Source: Flavobacterium cupriresistens
GTDB taxonomy: Bacteria; Bacteroidota; Bacteroidia; Flavobacteriales; Flavobacteriaceae
NCBI RefSeq assembly: GCF_020911925.1
Contig: NZ_CP087134.1
Location: 5,676,614 to 5,740,613 of the forward strand
DNA: 64,000 nucleotides
Direction: 5' to 3'
How positions within the stretch are numbered: position 1 is the first letter of the stretch; each line of letters begins with the position of its first letter. Under the pieces are notes generated by a model that searched no databases, was not told the origin of the DNA, and saw only the letters and a program-made list of their open reading frames with translations. The translations under genes were made by a program, and so were the position numbers. Below, piece by piece: positions 26,706 to 34,903 of this stretch.

Positions 26706-26725
26706 AACTTTTTTTTACACAAAAC

Positions 26726-26744
26726 TGTAACATTTTTTATTACT
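26726..26744 (+). promoter_or_regulatory. Second candidate Rrf2 operator
   Basis: TGTAACATTTTTTATTACT differs from the site at 26277-26295 at only two positions and lies 18 nt before the reductase start, giving the two genes a shared predicted operator. Confidence 0.6.
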
Positions 26745-26761
26745 AATAAAACAGATATATT

Positions 26762-27403
26762 ATGAAAATTGCAATCATTGGAGCTACCGGATTTGTTGGT
26801 TCCGCTATTTTAAACGAACTGGCTTCACGAAATCATGAAATTACAGCCATTGCCAGAACTCCAAAAGAAACTCCAAATGTAAATTGGGTTGCTGCGGATA
26901 TTTTTAACACGGCTGCATTGGCTGATGCCTTAAAAGGAAATGACCTTGTAATCAGCGCGTACAACTCCGGTTGGACCAACCCAAATATTTACGATGATTT
27001 TATTGCCGGTTCAAAAGCCATCCAGGGCGCAGTAAAAAAATCGGGAGTAAAACGTTTTATTACTATTGGCGGAGCCGGAAGTTTATTTGTAGCTCCCAAT
27101 CTACAAGCAGTGGACACTCCAGATTTCCCAAAAGAATACCATGCAGGTGCAACTGCTGCAAGGGATTACTTAAACCTCATCAAAGAAGAAAAAGAATTGG
27201 ATTGGGCCTTTTTCAGCCCTGCTTTTGAAATGCACCAAGGTATTACAACAGGAAGAACAGGTAACTACCGTTTAGGACTCGAAAATCCAGTTTTTAATGA
27301 CGAACAAAGAAGTATCTTATCGGTACAAGATTTAGCGGTTGTTATTGCTGATGAAGCAGAAACTCCAAAACATCATCAAGTGCGTTTTACAGCGGCATAT
27401 TGA
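26762..27403 (+). CDS. NAD(P)-binding oxidoreductase (YwnB/NmrA-like)
   Basis: This 213-residue Rossmann-fold protein begins MKIAIIGATGFVGSAILNEL, the dinucleotide-binding glycine motif GATGFVG. Further short-chain-type elements are VKRFITIGGAGSLF and the AFFSPAFEMH segment; the catalytic YxxxK is degenerate (DYLNLIKEEK). It is a typical atypical-SDR/NmrA-like protein. In other bacteria its homologue is controlled by the neighbouring Rrf2 regulator. The substrate is unknown. Confidence 0.88.
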   Translation: MKIAIIGATGFVGSAILNELASRNHEITAIARTPKETPNVNWVAADIFNTAALADALKGNDLVISAYNSGWTNPNIYDDFIAGSKAIQGAVKKSGVKRFITIGGAGSLFVAPNLQAVDTPDFPKEYHAGATAARDYLNLIKEEKELDWAFFSPAFEMHQGITTGRTGNYRLGLENPVFNDEQRSILSVQDLAVVIADEAETPKHHQVRFTAAY

Positions 27404-27551
27404 TTTTTTTTTAAGTTGCTGAGGAACTAAGATTCTAAGGTTCTGAGTTTTTCTTATAGCCACGAATTACACTAATTTTCGCTAATTTTTTTTCTCACTT
27501 ACAGCAAAAAACGATTCGTGAAAATTCGTGTAATTCGTGTTAACCAAACTC

Positions 27552-27595
27552 AACAGTTTCAAAAGCTAAATCGCCTTTTGAAACTGTTTTTGTTT
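27552..27595 (+). terminator. First of three identical terminator-like hairpins
   Basis: AACAGTTTCAAAAG (27552-27565) and CTTTTGAAACTGTT (27575-27588) form a perfect 14-bp stem with loop CTAAATCGC, followed by TTTGTTTA. It follows the reductase gene; the two later copies are at 27713-27749 and 27872-27908. Confidence 0.75.
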
Positions 27596-27897
27596 ACTGA
27601 GTCGCTAAGTTTCTATTTTTTATAATCATGAATTTTTACAAGTTTTTCGTTCTCACCATACAGCAAAAAAAAAAAATCGTAAAAATTCGTGTAATTCGTC
27701 TTAACCAAACTCAACAGTTTCAAAAGCTAAATCGCCTTTTGAAACTGTTTTTGTTTACTGAGTCGCTAAATTTCTATTTTTTTAGTCATGAATTTTCACA
27801 AGTTTTTCGTTCTCAACATAAAGCAAAAAAACAATCCGTGAAAATTCGTGTAATTCGTGTTAACCAACCACAACAGTTTCAAAAGCTAAATTGCCTT

Positions 27898-27927
27898 TTG
27901 AAACTGTTTTTGTTTTCTGTACTTTTA
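27898..27927 (+). promoter_or_regulatory. Candidate meaB promoter overlapping hairpin 3
   Basis: TTG (27898-27900) inside the right arm of the third hairpin, a 19-nt spacer, and TACTTTTA (27920-27927, one mismatch from TAnnTTTG) form a plausible promoter 19 nt before the meaB TTG start. Repeat copies 1 and 2 lack the -7 sequence. Confidence 0.5.
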
Positions 27928-27946
27928 CACTACCAAAAAGAATGTT

Positions 27947-29044
27947 TTGTCGAGTTCAAAAAAACAAGTTAGCAGTCTGCAAGAAAAAGCCGGAATTTCA
28001 CCTCCTGAAATTACCAGCATTTCTGCTATTAATCAGATTCAGAAAAACAGAAAAAAACAACCTTCTGCCGAAGAATTGATTGATGGAATTCTTAACGCCA
28101 ACAGAACTTCCTTAAGTCGGGGTATTACTTTGGTTGAAAGTACCAATCCCGAACATGCCGAAAAAGCAAATGAAGTTATCAAAGGTTGTCTTCCTTATGC
28201 CAATAAATCGATCCGAATAGGGATCACAGGGGTTCCCGGTGTTGGAAAAAGTACTTTCATCGAAACCTTTGGAACTTTTTTGACTGGCTTAGGTAAAAAC
28301 GTAGCGGTTTTGGCCGTTGATCCCAGCAGCTCTCTTTCTCACGGTAGTATTCTAGGCGACAAGACCCGAATGGAAGAACTGGTAAAAAATGAAAATGCTT
28401 TTATAAGACCCAGCGCATCAGGAGATACTTTAGGCGGAGTGGCCCGAAAAACAAGGGAAACAATTATACTTTGTGAAGCCGCTGGCTTTGATACTATATT
28501 AATCGAAACAGTTGGTGTCGGACAAAGCGAAACTGCTGTCCACAGCATGGTTGACTTTTTTCTTTTATTAAAAATCTCCGGTGCTGGCGACGAACTACAA
28601 GGGATAAAACGTGGTATTATGGAAATGGCGGATGCTATTGTCATCAATAAAGCTGATGGTGATAACATCAAAAAAGCTACTCAGGCCAAATTGGAATTTA
28701 ATCGGGCTTTGCATTTATTTCCACCAAAAAAATCAACCTGGCAACCCAAAGTAACTACCTGCAGTGCCATTACCCACGAAGGAATTTCGGAAATCTGGGA
28801 GACCATTTCCAGTTACTTCGAAATGACAACCAATACGGGCTATTTTCACGAAAAACGAAAAGATCAGAATCATTTTTGGATGATGGAAACCATCAACGAA
28901 CAACTCCGATTGAACTTCTACAACCAACCGGAAATAATTTCACAACTGGAACAAAACAAAAAAGCAGTGCAAAATGATGAATTATCACCTTTTGCAGCTG
29001 CTCAGAATTTGTTAGCGTTGTATTTTGGAAAAGATACTAAGTAA
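27947..29044 (+). CDS. meaB: Methylmalonyl-CoA mutase-associated GTPase MeaB
   Basis: This 365-residue G3E-type GTPase protects and reloads adenosylcobalamin-dependent methylmalonyl-CoA mutase. It has Walker A GVPGVGKSTFIE, ETVGVGQSE (switch/Walker B region), the NKADGDN base-recognition motif, and DPSSSLSHGSILGDKTRM (in parts: DPSSSLSHGS, LGDKTRM). The start is probably TTG (SSSKKQVSS); no in-frame ATG fits upstream, and the N-terminal 60 residues are variable in the family. The mutase genes are not in this window. The PduO adenosyltransferase at 2015 would supply cofactor to the same pathway. Confidence 0.93.
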   Translation: MSSSKKQVSSLQEKAGISPPEITSISAINQIQKNRKKQPSAEELIDGILNANRTSLSRGITLVESTNPEHAEKANEVIKGCLPYANKSIRIGITGVPGVGKSTFIETFGTFLTGLGKNVAVLAVDPSSSLSHGSILGDKTRMEELVKNENAFIRPSASGDTLGGVARKTRETIILCEAAGFDTILIETVGVGQSETAVHSMVDFFLLLKISGAGDELQGIKRGIMEMADAIVINKADGDNIKKATQAKLEFNRALHLFPPKKSTWQPKVTTCSAITHEGISEIWETISSYFEMTTNTGYFHEKRKDQNHFWMMETINEQLRLNFYNQPEIISQLEQNKKAVQNDELSPFAAAQNLLALYFGKDTK

Positions 29045-29122
29045 CGAAGTTGCTAAGATTCTAAGTTTCTAAGAAAATCAAACTTAGAATCTCAGTAACT
29101 CAGAACCTCAGCCACTTAAAAA
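29041..29122. repeat. Inverted TCTAAG/CTTAGA repeat between convergent genes
   Basis: GCTAAGATTCTAAGTTTCTAAG is followed after a short AT-rich turn by CTTAGAATCTCAGTAACTCAG. The arms pair imperfectly and may terminate both meaB and the sulfatase gene. It is the same family as 23136-23305. Confidence 0.6.
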
Positions 29123-31057
29123 TTATTTTTTTCGAAGCTTATACTTATTCTCCTTATATAAATTTCCTGCTGTAATAACGTGTGCCAAAGCATCTTTGGC
29201 TAATTCTTCGTTTAGTTTTACAGGAACTAAAGTTGTATCATTTTTGATCTCAAATTGTAGAGGCTTTAAATTGGGCTGCATGATTACAACCTGATTCTCT
29301 ACTCTGAATGCATTGATATCATTAAACTGCATGATGGATCTTCCCTGAACTTTAGCATCGAGTTTATTTAAATTTCTACCTACCATTGGTGTCTCAAACG
29401 GAATTCCTAAATACCCTAACAAAGTTGGAGGAATATCGATCTGACTTGCCAATTTACTGTAAACACTTCCTTTTTGTACTCCAGGCCCCATTATTAAAGC
29501 CGGAATATGAAATTTATTGATCGGTACTAAATTCTTTCCGTAAGTTCTTGTATTATGATCTGCGATGACAATAAAAATGGTGTTTTTAAAATACGCTTCT
29601 TTTTTAGCCATTTCAAAGAATTTTCCAATTGAAAAATCCGCATACTTCATGGCGTTATTTACCGTTGCCGGTTTTTGATCGTAAGGTTTAATTCTTCCGG
29701 CCGGATACTCAAAAGGCTCGTGATTGGAAGTCGAAAACATTAAAGAAAAGAACGGTTTATCGCCTTTAGCTTTAAAATAATTGTTTGCTTTTGTTACCAG
29801 ATCTTCATCTGAATATCCCCAAGTTCCTTTGAACGCATATTTGTTTCCATCCGATTCAAAGTCTGCCTGATCTACAATGTCCTGAAAACCATTTCCGTTG
29901 AAAAACGAAGCCATATTATCAAAATTCGCCATTCCACCATAAATAAAACTGGTATCGTAACCTTTTTGTTTTAAGGCATCAGCCAATGTAAAAAAGCCTT
30001 GTTGAGAATTTCCTAATTTCACCACACTTTCAGATGGTGATGGTAAAAATCCTGTTACAACTGCTTCGATACCACGAACACTACGAGTTCCTGTACAATA
30101 CAAATTGGTAAACAATAATCCCTCTTTTGCTAATTTATCAAATTCCGGTGTCAAAGGTTTTCCTCCTAAGATTCCAACGTATTCTGCGCCTAAACTTTCT
30201 TGTAGAAAAATAACCAGATTATACGGTTTTGCTACAGCAGTATCCGGTTGTTGCACATGCAGAAACGGAATTTCAGCATCAGTAAAATCTGTTGGTCCGG
30301 CAATCATGTATTTTTTCACACGGGCAATAGCTTCTGCTTCCTCCATTTTGCCGTACATTTTGGTGTTCCCTTCATTTTTAATCGAATAGGCCGCAAAAGC
30401 AACGGTATAAAAAGAATTCAACCCCAAAGTATTGGTTAATTGATCGGTAGAAAATACTGCATTACTGGCATTGATTGGTCGTTTTGAAGTCAAACTGGAA
30501 CGTGCTCCAAAAAACAATAAAAAAGCTACTAACGGAAAAAGCATCAGTTTGAATTTATACTCAGTATTGGTGGTGTGAAAGAAACGTTTTCCTTTTTTGA
30601 AAGCAAAATAAAGTACCACTCCCAAAATTAAAAACGTAACGATAATAGACGTCAGATAACTTTTCAACAACATTCCCACCACTTCTTTTGGGTAGATCAG
30701 ATAGTCCAGAAAAATTTTATTAGGACGTGTGTCGTATTGTTTTACAAAATCGGGCGTTGCTAATTCTACGAAAAGAATTAAAAACAGGAACAAAAAACTA
30801 TAAATCACCAAAAAGTTATTTGTGAATTTTATCCATTTAGCGGGCAAAAATGTAATTAAAACAGCCGGAAGAAAAGACAAATAACACAATAATATTAAAT
30901 CCATTCGCAGACCGATTGGGAAAATATACCAGAAATTTGGCGTTTCGACCACTCTGTCTTTAAAGATAAAAAATAAAAATAGTCGGCTTAAAGTACTAAT
31001 TAGCAATCCGATTGCTATAAAATTAAAAACGGGTTTTAAAAAACTTATTTTTTTCAT
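29123..31057 (-). CDS. LTA synthase-like sulfatase-family membrane protein
   Basis: This protein (644 residues from ATG 31057) has five N-terminal TM helices (for example IGLLISTLSRLFLFFIF, LILLCYLSFLPAVLITF). A large extracytoplasmic alkaline-phosphatase/sulfatase-fold domain follows. NLVIFLQESLGAEYVG carries the first metal acidic residues, CTGTRSVRGIEAVVTG holds the catalytic Thr, and FIVIADHNTRTYG the late metal ligands. Gram-positive LtaS makes lipoteichoic acid, while Gram-negative homologues add phosphoglycerol or phosphoethanolamine to glycans or lipids. The substrate here is unknown. The longer upstream frame is less likely because the chosen start gives a normal first helix. Confidence 0.88.
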   Translation of the reverse strand: MKKISFLKPVFNFIAIGLLISTLSRLFLFFIFKDRVVETPNFWYIFPIGLRMDLILLCYLSFLPAVLITFLPAKWIKFTNNFLVIYSFLFLFLILFVELATPDFVKQYDTRPNKIFLDYLIYPKEVVGMLLKSYLTSIIVTFLILGVVLYFAFKKGKRFFHTTNTEYKFKLMLFPLVAFLLFFGARSSLTSKRPINASNAVFSTDQLTNTLGLNSFYTVAFAAYSIKNEGNTKMYGKMEEAEAIARVKKYMIAGPTDFTDAEIPFLHVQQPDTAVAKPYNLVIFLQESLGAEYVGILGGKPLTPEFDKLAKEGLLFTNLYCTGTRSVRGIEAVVTGFLPSPSESVVKLGNSQQGFFTLADALKQKGYDTSFIYGGMANFDNMASFFNGNGFQDIVDQADFESDGNKYAFKGTWGYSDEDLVTKANNYFKAKGDKPFFSLMFSTSNHEPFEYPAGRIKPYDQKPATVNNAMKYADFSIGKFFEMAKKEAYFKNTIFIVIADHNTRTYGKNLVPINKFHIPALIMGPGVQKGSVYSKLASQIDIPPTLLGYLGIPFETPMVGRNLNKLDAKVQGRSIMQFNDINAFRVENQVVIMQPNLKPLQFEIKNDTTLVPVKLNEELAKDALAHVITAGNLYKENKYKLRKK

Positions 31058-31096
31058 TAAAGATAATTTAAGGTGAAATTTTTGGGTAGACGCACC

Positions 31097-31124
31097 GTAG
31101 AGACGCACTGCTGTGCGTCTCTAC
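31097..31124. repeat. Perfect 12-bp hairpin GTAGAGACGCAC
   Basis: GTAGAGACGCAC (31097-31108), loop TGCT, GTGCGTCTCTAC (31113-31124). The GC-rich stem stands out in AT-rich surroundings. It is like a REP-type palindrome, and lies between two minus-strand genes where it could terminate or insulate. Confidence 0.8.
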
Positions 31125-31138
31125 CAATGTGTGTGTGT

Positions 31139-31366
31139 CTATTCTTCGTAACGATTTATTTCTCGGTCGTAAAAGTCGTTGGCCAAAACAATCAAACCTT
31201 CCATTTCGGCATTTAATTCTGCTTCATCAAGGTCTTCGGCTTCTTCCATAAACTCCACCTCATCATCTTTTAAATTGATTATAAATCTTGGATAATCAAG
31301 GTGAATGATAAAAATATCATCCGGGAAATCAGTATTGTCTCCGAGTAAAAATTTAGGTAATTCCAT
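31139..31366 (-). CDS. Small acidic protein of unknown function
   Basis: This 75-residue protein is strongly acidic (EFMEEAEDLDEAELNAEMEG). Its N-terminal half is hydrophobic beta-like (DDIFIIHLDYPRFIINLKDDEVEF). There is no signal peptide or known motif. The codon usage and length match small conserved Flavobacteriaceae proteins annotated only as hypothetical. Palindromes separate it from both neighbours, so it is probably transcribed alone. Confidence 0.7.
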   Translation of the reverse strand: MELPKFLLGDNTDFPDDIFIIHLDYPRFIINLKDDEVEFMEEAEDLDEAELNAEMEGLIVLANDFYDREINRYEE

Positions 31367-31422
31367 ATTATTTATTTTATTTTTTTAGTCTTTGTAGTAA
31401 TCTATCAAACCGATTATTAGTT

Positions 31423-31488
31423 TGCCACAGATTACACGGATTAAAAAGATTTTAAAAATAATCCTTTGAATCCGCGTAATCTGTGGCA
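31423..31488. repeat. Palindrome of the CCACAGATTACA family
   Basis: TGCCACAGATTACACGGATT (31423-31442) and AATCCGCGTAATCTGTGGCA (31469-31488) form nearly perfect 20-bp arms over an AT-rich loop. Related arms appear at 18931-19200 and 27460-27560. Confidence 0.85.
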
Positions 31489-31511
31489 TTATTTATTTTT
31501 AAGTTTCAAAT

Positions 31512-32897
31512 TTAGTTATTTGCAACTGAATTATTAATTAATTTTTTGGTTAAGTAATGAAAACGTATGTACAGGAATACGGCTGCTGTGGTTAAACCTG
31601 CCAAAAGTCCGATCCAAACCCCCTGTGCTTTCCAGGGCGTGTATTCTGCCAAATAATACGAAATCGGGAAACCAATTACCCAATACGCCACAAACGTAAT
31701 GTACATAGGTATTTTCACATCTTGTAAACCACGTAAAGCTCCTAAAACAACCACCTGAATTCCGTCAGAAATTTGAAAAACGGCTGCAATTAAAAGCAAT
31801 TTCGAAGCAATACTTATCACTTCGTTGTTATCCAGCAATTGTCCTCCATTTTCCATATTCAAAAAGAGATGAGGCAAATAATTATGAAAAACAACAAACA
31901 GAATAGCAAAGAAAGTTTCTAATATAATGGCCAGCAAAAATATAGAACGGGCCACAACCACTAATTTTTTAAAATCATTTAATCCTCTTTGGTTACTAAC
32001 TCTAATCATCGAGGTTACGCTTAATCCCATAGCAAACATAAAAGTCAAAGAAGAGAGACTCAATGCAACCTGATTTGCTGCCTGACTTGTTTTACCGATA
32101 TTACCGCAAAGCCAGATCGAAGCTGTAAACAAGACGACTTCAAAAAGCATTTGCATAGCCGAAGGAAAACCAATACTTACGATCTTTTTTATGGTTTCTT
32201 TTTTAATTTCATTAAAGCTAAAACCATTAAAAAAACGCTTTAGATCGTTTCTTCTCGAGAGCATGATATGCATAAACATCACCAAAAAGATTCTGGAAAT
32301 TACGGTTCCGAGTGCTGCTCCAATAATTCCCATTTTAGGAAAAATCCAGATACCGTAGATCAAGAGATAATTTATCCCTACGTGCAGGACATTAGCCATA
32401 ACCATCGCATACATCGAATATTTGGTCATCGACATTCCATCCGCAAATTGTTTGTATCCCTGATACATAATTAAAGGAATCAATGAAAACGCCACCCAAT
32501 CCAGATACGGTTTTGCAAGTACAATTACTTCCGCTGGCTGATCTAACATTTCCATTATTGGTTTTGCTAAAACAATCACACCGAACATCACCAATCCTAA
32601 AATAGTACACAAAAATAGACCGTGATGAAATGCAGAACGAATTTTGGTATCATTTTGCTCCGCATCACCTTCTGCAACAATTGGGGTTATTGCGGTCGAA
32701 AATCCAATTCCTAATGACATTGCAACAAAGATCATACTGTTTCCCAACGAAACTGCCGCCAGCTCTGTACTACCTAATTTCCCAACCATAATATTATCGA
32801 CGATACCTATTAAAGTATGTCCAACCATTCCCAAAATAATTGGGTAGGCTAATCTAAAATTATAAGAGAACTCTTTTGTGTATTGTTTTATATTCAA
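31512..32897 (-). CDS. MATE family efflux transporter
   Basis: This 461-residue protein has 12 predicted TM helices in two repeats. The first begins AYPIILGMVGHTLIGIVDNIMVGKLGS, typical of NorM-like MATE pumps, with GFSTAITPIVAEGDAE in the first half and ISDGIQVVVLGALRGLQDVKIPM in the second (in parts: ISDGIQVVVLGALRG, LQDVKIPM). MATE pumps export cationic drugs or metabolites using H+ or Na+. A -7 element lies just upstream. Confidence 0.92.
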   Translation of the reverse strand: MNIKQYTKEFSYNFRLAYPIILGMVGHTLIGIVDNIMVGKLGSTELAAVSLGNSMIFVAMSLGIGFSTAITPIVAEGDAEQNDTKIRSAFHHGLFLCTILGLVMFGVIVLAKPIMEMLDQPAEVIVLAKPYLDWVAFSLIPLIMYQGYKQFADGMSMTKYSMYAMVMANVLHVGINYLLIYGIWIFPKMGIIGAALGTVISRIFLVMFMHIMLSRRNDLKRFFNGFSFNEIKKETIKKIVSIGFPSAMQMLFEVVLFTASIWLCGNIGKTSQAANQVALSLSSLTFMFAMGLSVTSMIRVSNQRGLNDFKKLVVVARSIFLLAIILETFFAILFVVFHNYLPHLFLNMENGGQLLDNNEVISIASKLLLIAAVFQISDGIQVVVLGALRGLQDVKIPMYITFVAYWVIGFPISYYLAEYTPWKAQGVWIGLLAGLTTAAVFLYIRFHYLTKKLINNSVANN

Positions 32898-32917
32898 TTT
32901 TAATGTTTTTAAGTGAA

Positions 32918-32925
32918 CAAAGATA
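32918..32925 (-). promoter_or_regulatory. Promoter -7 element of the MATE gene
   Basis: CAAAGATA on the plus strand reads TATCTTTG on the minus strand, 20 nt before the ATG. Confidence 0.55.
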
Positions 32926-33086
32926 CTCAGAAGCTTTGAATTCTCTCCTATTATCAGAAATATAAGCCAATGTTAAGAATATCCTTAATAACGCTAAGAT
33001 TATATAACAATTCCTGCGAATTGTATAACAACCTCCGAGCGGTTAGAATCTACTTTTACCTTATTAATAATTCAAAAAAAAGGATC

Positions 33087-33620
33087 ATGAAAAAATCTGA
33101 AAATCTAAAAATGTTATGCGTAGCGGTTATGGCATTTTTATTCGCCAATACAACTTTTGCCCAAGAGACTGAAGCAGTTAAAAACGAGGGTGAAATCAAA
33201 ACTTACAAGCCAGGTTTTAGATTAGGTTTTGGTTTAAACGGTGGTCTCCCGACAGACAATGCTTACGATTGGTCACTTGGAGGAGATGTGCGTTTGCAAT
33301 ATGATTTATCTAAAAGAACTTCACTAACCCTGACTACAGGTTTTACAAATTTATTTATCGGAGATGATGTAAAAGACCTTGGATTTATTCCTGCAAAAGC
33401 GGGTTTTAAAGCCTTTATCTGGGAGGATCAATTTTATGTATTAGGAGAAGTTGGTGCTGGTTTTGCGGTAACAAACGGATACAACGACACCACTTTTTTA
33501 TGGGCTCCGGGAATCGGTTATGCCAACAAATACATTGACATCAGTGTACGATACGAAGATTACAACAAATTCAAAACCAATCAGGTGGCGCTTCGTTTAG
33601 CGTACGGTTTCGATTTGTAA
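33087..33620 (+). CDS. Outer-membrane beta-barrel protein
   Basis: This protein (177 residues from ATG 33087) has a signal peptide ending TTFAQ and about eight beta strands (FRLGFGLNGGLP, SLTLTTGFTNLF, FKAFIWEDQFYVLGEVGAGFAV). It ends LRLAYGFDL, with the terminal aromatic/hydrophobic pattern recognised by BAM. It is like small OmpW/OmpX-size porin-family proteins of Flavobacteria. The upstream in-frame extension is discarded because the signal peptide fixes the start. The role is unknown. Confidence 0.82.
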   Translation: MKKSENLKMLCVAVMAFLFANTTFAQETEAVKNEGEIKTYKPGFRLGFGLNGGLPTDNAYDWSLGGDVRLQYDLSKRTSLTLTTGFTNLFIGDDVKDLGFIPAKAGFKAFIWEDQFYVLGEVGAGFAVTNGYNDTTFLWAPGIGYANKYIDISVRYEDYNKFKTNQVALRLAYGFDL

Positions 33621-33669
33621 AAATACATTCATTATTGATCCGTTGGGTGTAATTAGATAAAGGATTATT

Positions 33670-33807
33670 TAACACATAGAAACATAGACTTTTAATTCAC
33701 AATTTGAGATGCTTCAAGAAAATCATATTTTTTTCACATAGTCTCAAGTAATTTATTTCAAGTAAAACGTCTTTTTAGGCCCTGTTAGCTATGTCTCTAT
33801 GTGTTAA
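33670..33807. repeat. Inverted ACACATAGAAACATAG repeat
   Basis: AACACATAGAAACATAGAC (33671-33689) is mirrored by GCTATGTCTCTATGTGTTAA (33788-33807), forming an imperfect stem enclosing about 100 bp that is AT-rich and non-coding. Confidence 0.7.
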
Positions 33808-33854
33808 AATTAATTGCACCGAACGGATTCATTATTATTCTTTTGTTTTTGGTA

Positions 33855-33887
33855 AAACCCGGCAGTTTCTCATGGACTGTCGGGTTT
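33855..33887. terminator. Terminator between the outer-membrane protein and PPK2 genes
   Basis: AAACCCGGCAGT (33855-33866) pairs with ACTGTCGGGTTT (33876-33887) with one G-U pair, just beyond the minus-strand PPK2 stop. Confidence 0.82.
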
Positions 33888-33896
33888 GTAATTTTA

Positions 33897-34772
33897 TTAC
33901 GCTCCCAATTCCTTTTTGTACATTTCAAAATTGGCTCTTATTTTATCGTCTAGTTCGGGTTCTTTGATATCGGTGTGTTTTTGCATTTCTTCCCAAATAA
34001 TTTTGGCTACAATGTAACGGGCCATTTCTTTATCGTCTGCCGGAACAATATACCAGGGCGCGTGCTCTGTTGAAGTCTTATTTATTGCTTCTTCATAATA
34101 TTTCTGATATTCATCCCAACGCTCCCGTTCTTTCAAATCAGCAGGAGAAAATTTCCAGTGGTGTCTTTCTTCCTCCAAACGACGCAGTAAACGCTGGCGC
34201 TGTTCTTCTTTACTCAAATGCAGAAAAAACTTTAATACGATCGTTCCGTTTTGTGCAATGTGTTTTTCGAAATTCGTAATCTGTTCCATCCTATTTTCCC
34301 AAAAATCGGGTGTAATATCATCAATCGTATTAATTCCGGGTAAATTCTCTCCTAAAATATATTCCGGATGCACTCGTGTTACCAAAACATTCTCGTAATG
34401 GGTTCTGTTGAAAATTGCAAACTTTCCTTTTTCAGGTAGTGCGATATAATGTCTCCACAAATAATCATGCTCTAATTCAGCCGAAGTAGGCGTTTTAAAA
34501 CTATGCACCACTACGCCACGCGGATTAAATTCTTTAAAAACCTCGCGGATCAAACTGTCCTTTCCCGAAGTATCCATTCCCTGCAGGCAAATCAGAACAC
34601 CGTATTTGTTGTGGGCATACATCACATCCTGCAAATTGCTCAATTTTGCCTGAACCTTATCGAGCTTATGCTCCTTTTCATCCTCATCTGCTTTTATGTC
34701 CAACAAAGTCGGAATATGCTTTAAACTTATTTTTTTTACAACTTTAAAATTATTCGGATCTATAGATTTCAT
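33897..34772 (-). CDS. Polyphosphate kinase 2 family protein
   Basis: This 291-residue PPK2 domain protein has Walker A GMDTSGKDSLIREV (about 63-76), the PTSAELEHDYLWR segment and NRTHYENVLVTRVHP of the lid region, followed by the RLEEERHHWKFSPADLKERERW motif. PPK2 enzymes transfer phosphate between polyphosphate and nucleotides (AMP, ADP or GDP phosphorylation). One domain and this length suit the short PPK2 classes; sequence alone does not settle AMP versus ADP use. It is monocistronic. Confidence 0.92.
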   Translation of the reverse strand: MKSIDPNNFKVVKKISLKHIPTLLDIKADEDEKEHKLDKVQAKLSNLQDVMYAHNKYGVLICLQGMDTSGKDSLIREVFKEFNPRGVVVHSFKTPTSAELEHDYLWRHYIALPEKGKFAIFNRTHYENVLVTRVHPEYILGENLPGINTIDDITPDFWENRMEQITNFEKHIAQNGTIVLKFFLHLSKEEQRQRLLRRLEEERHHWKFSPADLKERERWDEYQKYYEEAINKTSTEHAPWYIVPADDKEMARYIVAKIIWEEMQKHTDIKEPELDDKIRANFEMYKKELGA

Positions 34773-34903
34773 ACTATCAGTTTTATCATATAAGTAAATA
34801 TACTACTTTTACGAAGCATATTTTTGCTATTTATGGTAATACTTTTTCAATAGGTTATTTTCATTTTTAGCACGGTTAAACTTTAGTTTTCAAAACAACA
34901 TTC

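Larger units (their letters stand above)
27404..27946. repeat. Triplicated ~160-bp repeat with three identical terminator hairpins
   Basis: The 543-bp gap contains three tandem copies of a unit of about 160 bp. Each has AATTCGTGTAATTCGT-type sequence, then a 14-bp perfect hairpin AACAGTTTCAAAAG / CTTTTGAAACTGTT. Hairpins lie at 27552-27588, 27713-27749 and 27872-27908 (spacing 161 and 159), each followed by T-rich sequence. Copies 2 and 3 are preceded by TCATGAATTTT[CT]ACAAGTTTTTCG. An open frame across copies is repeat-derived and unlikely to be a gene. Confidence 0.85.

Noticed and set aside
27628..27972. Open frame across the 160-bp repeats
   Set aside because: The translation repeats the same peptide (ESLNFYFF, KIRVIRVNQ) and is a by-product of tandem repeat DNA with no start signal.
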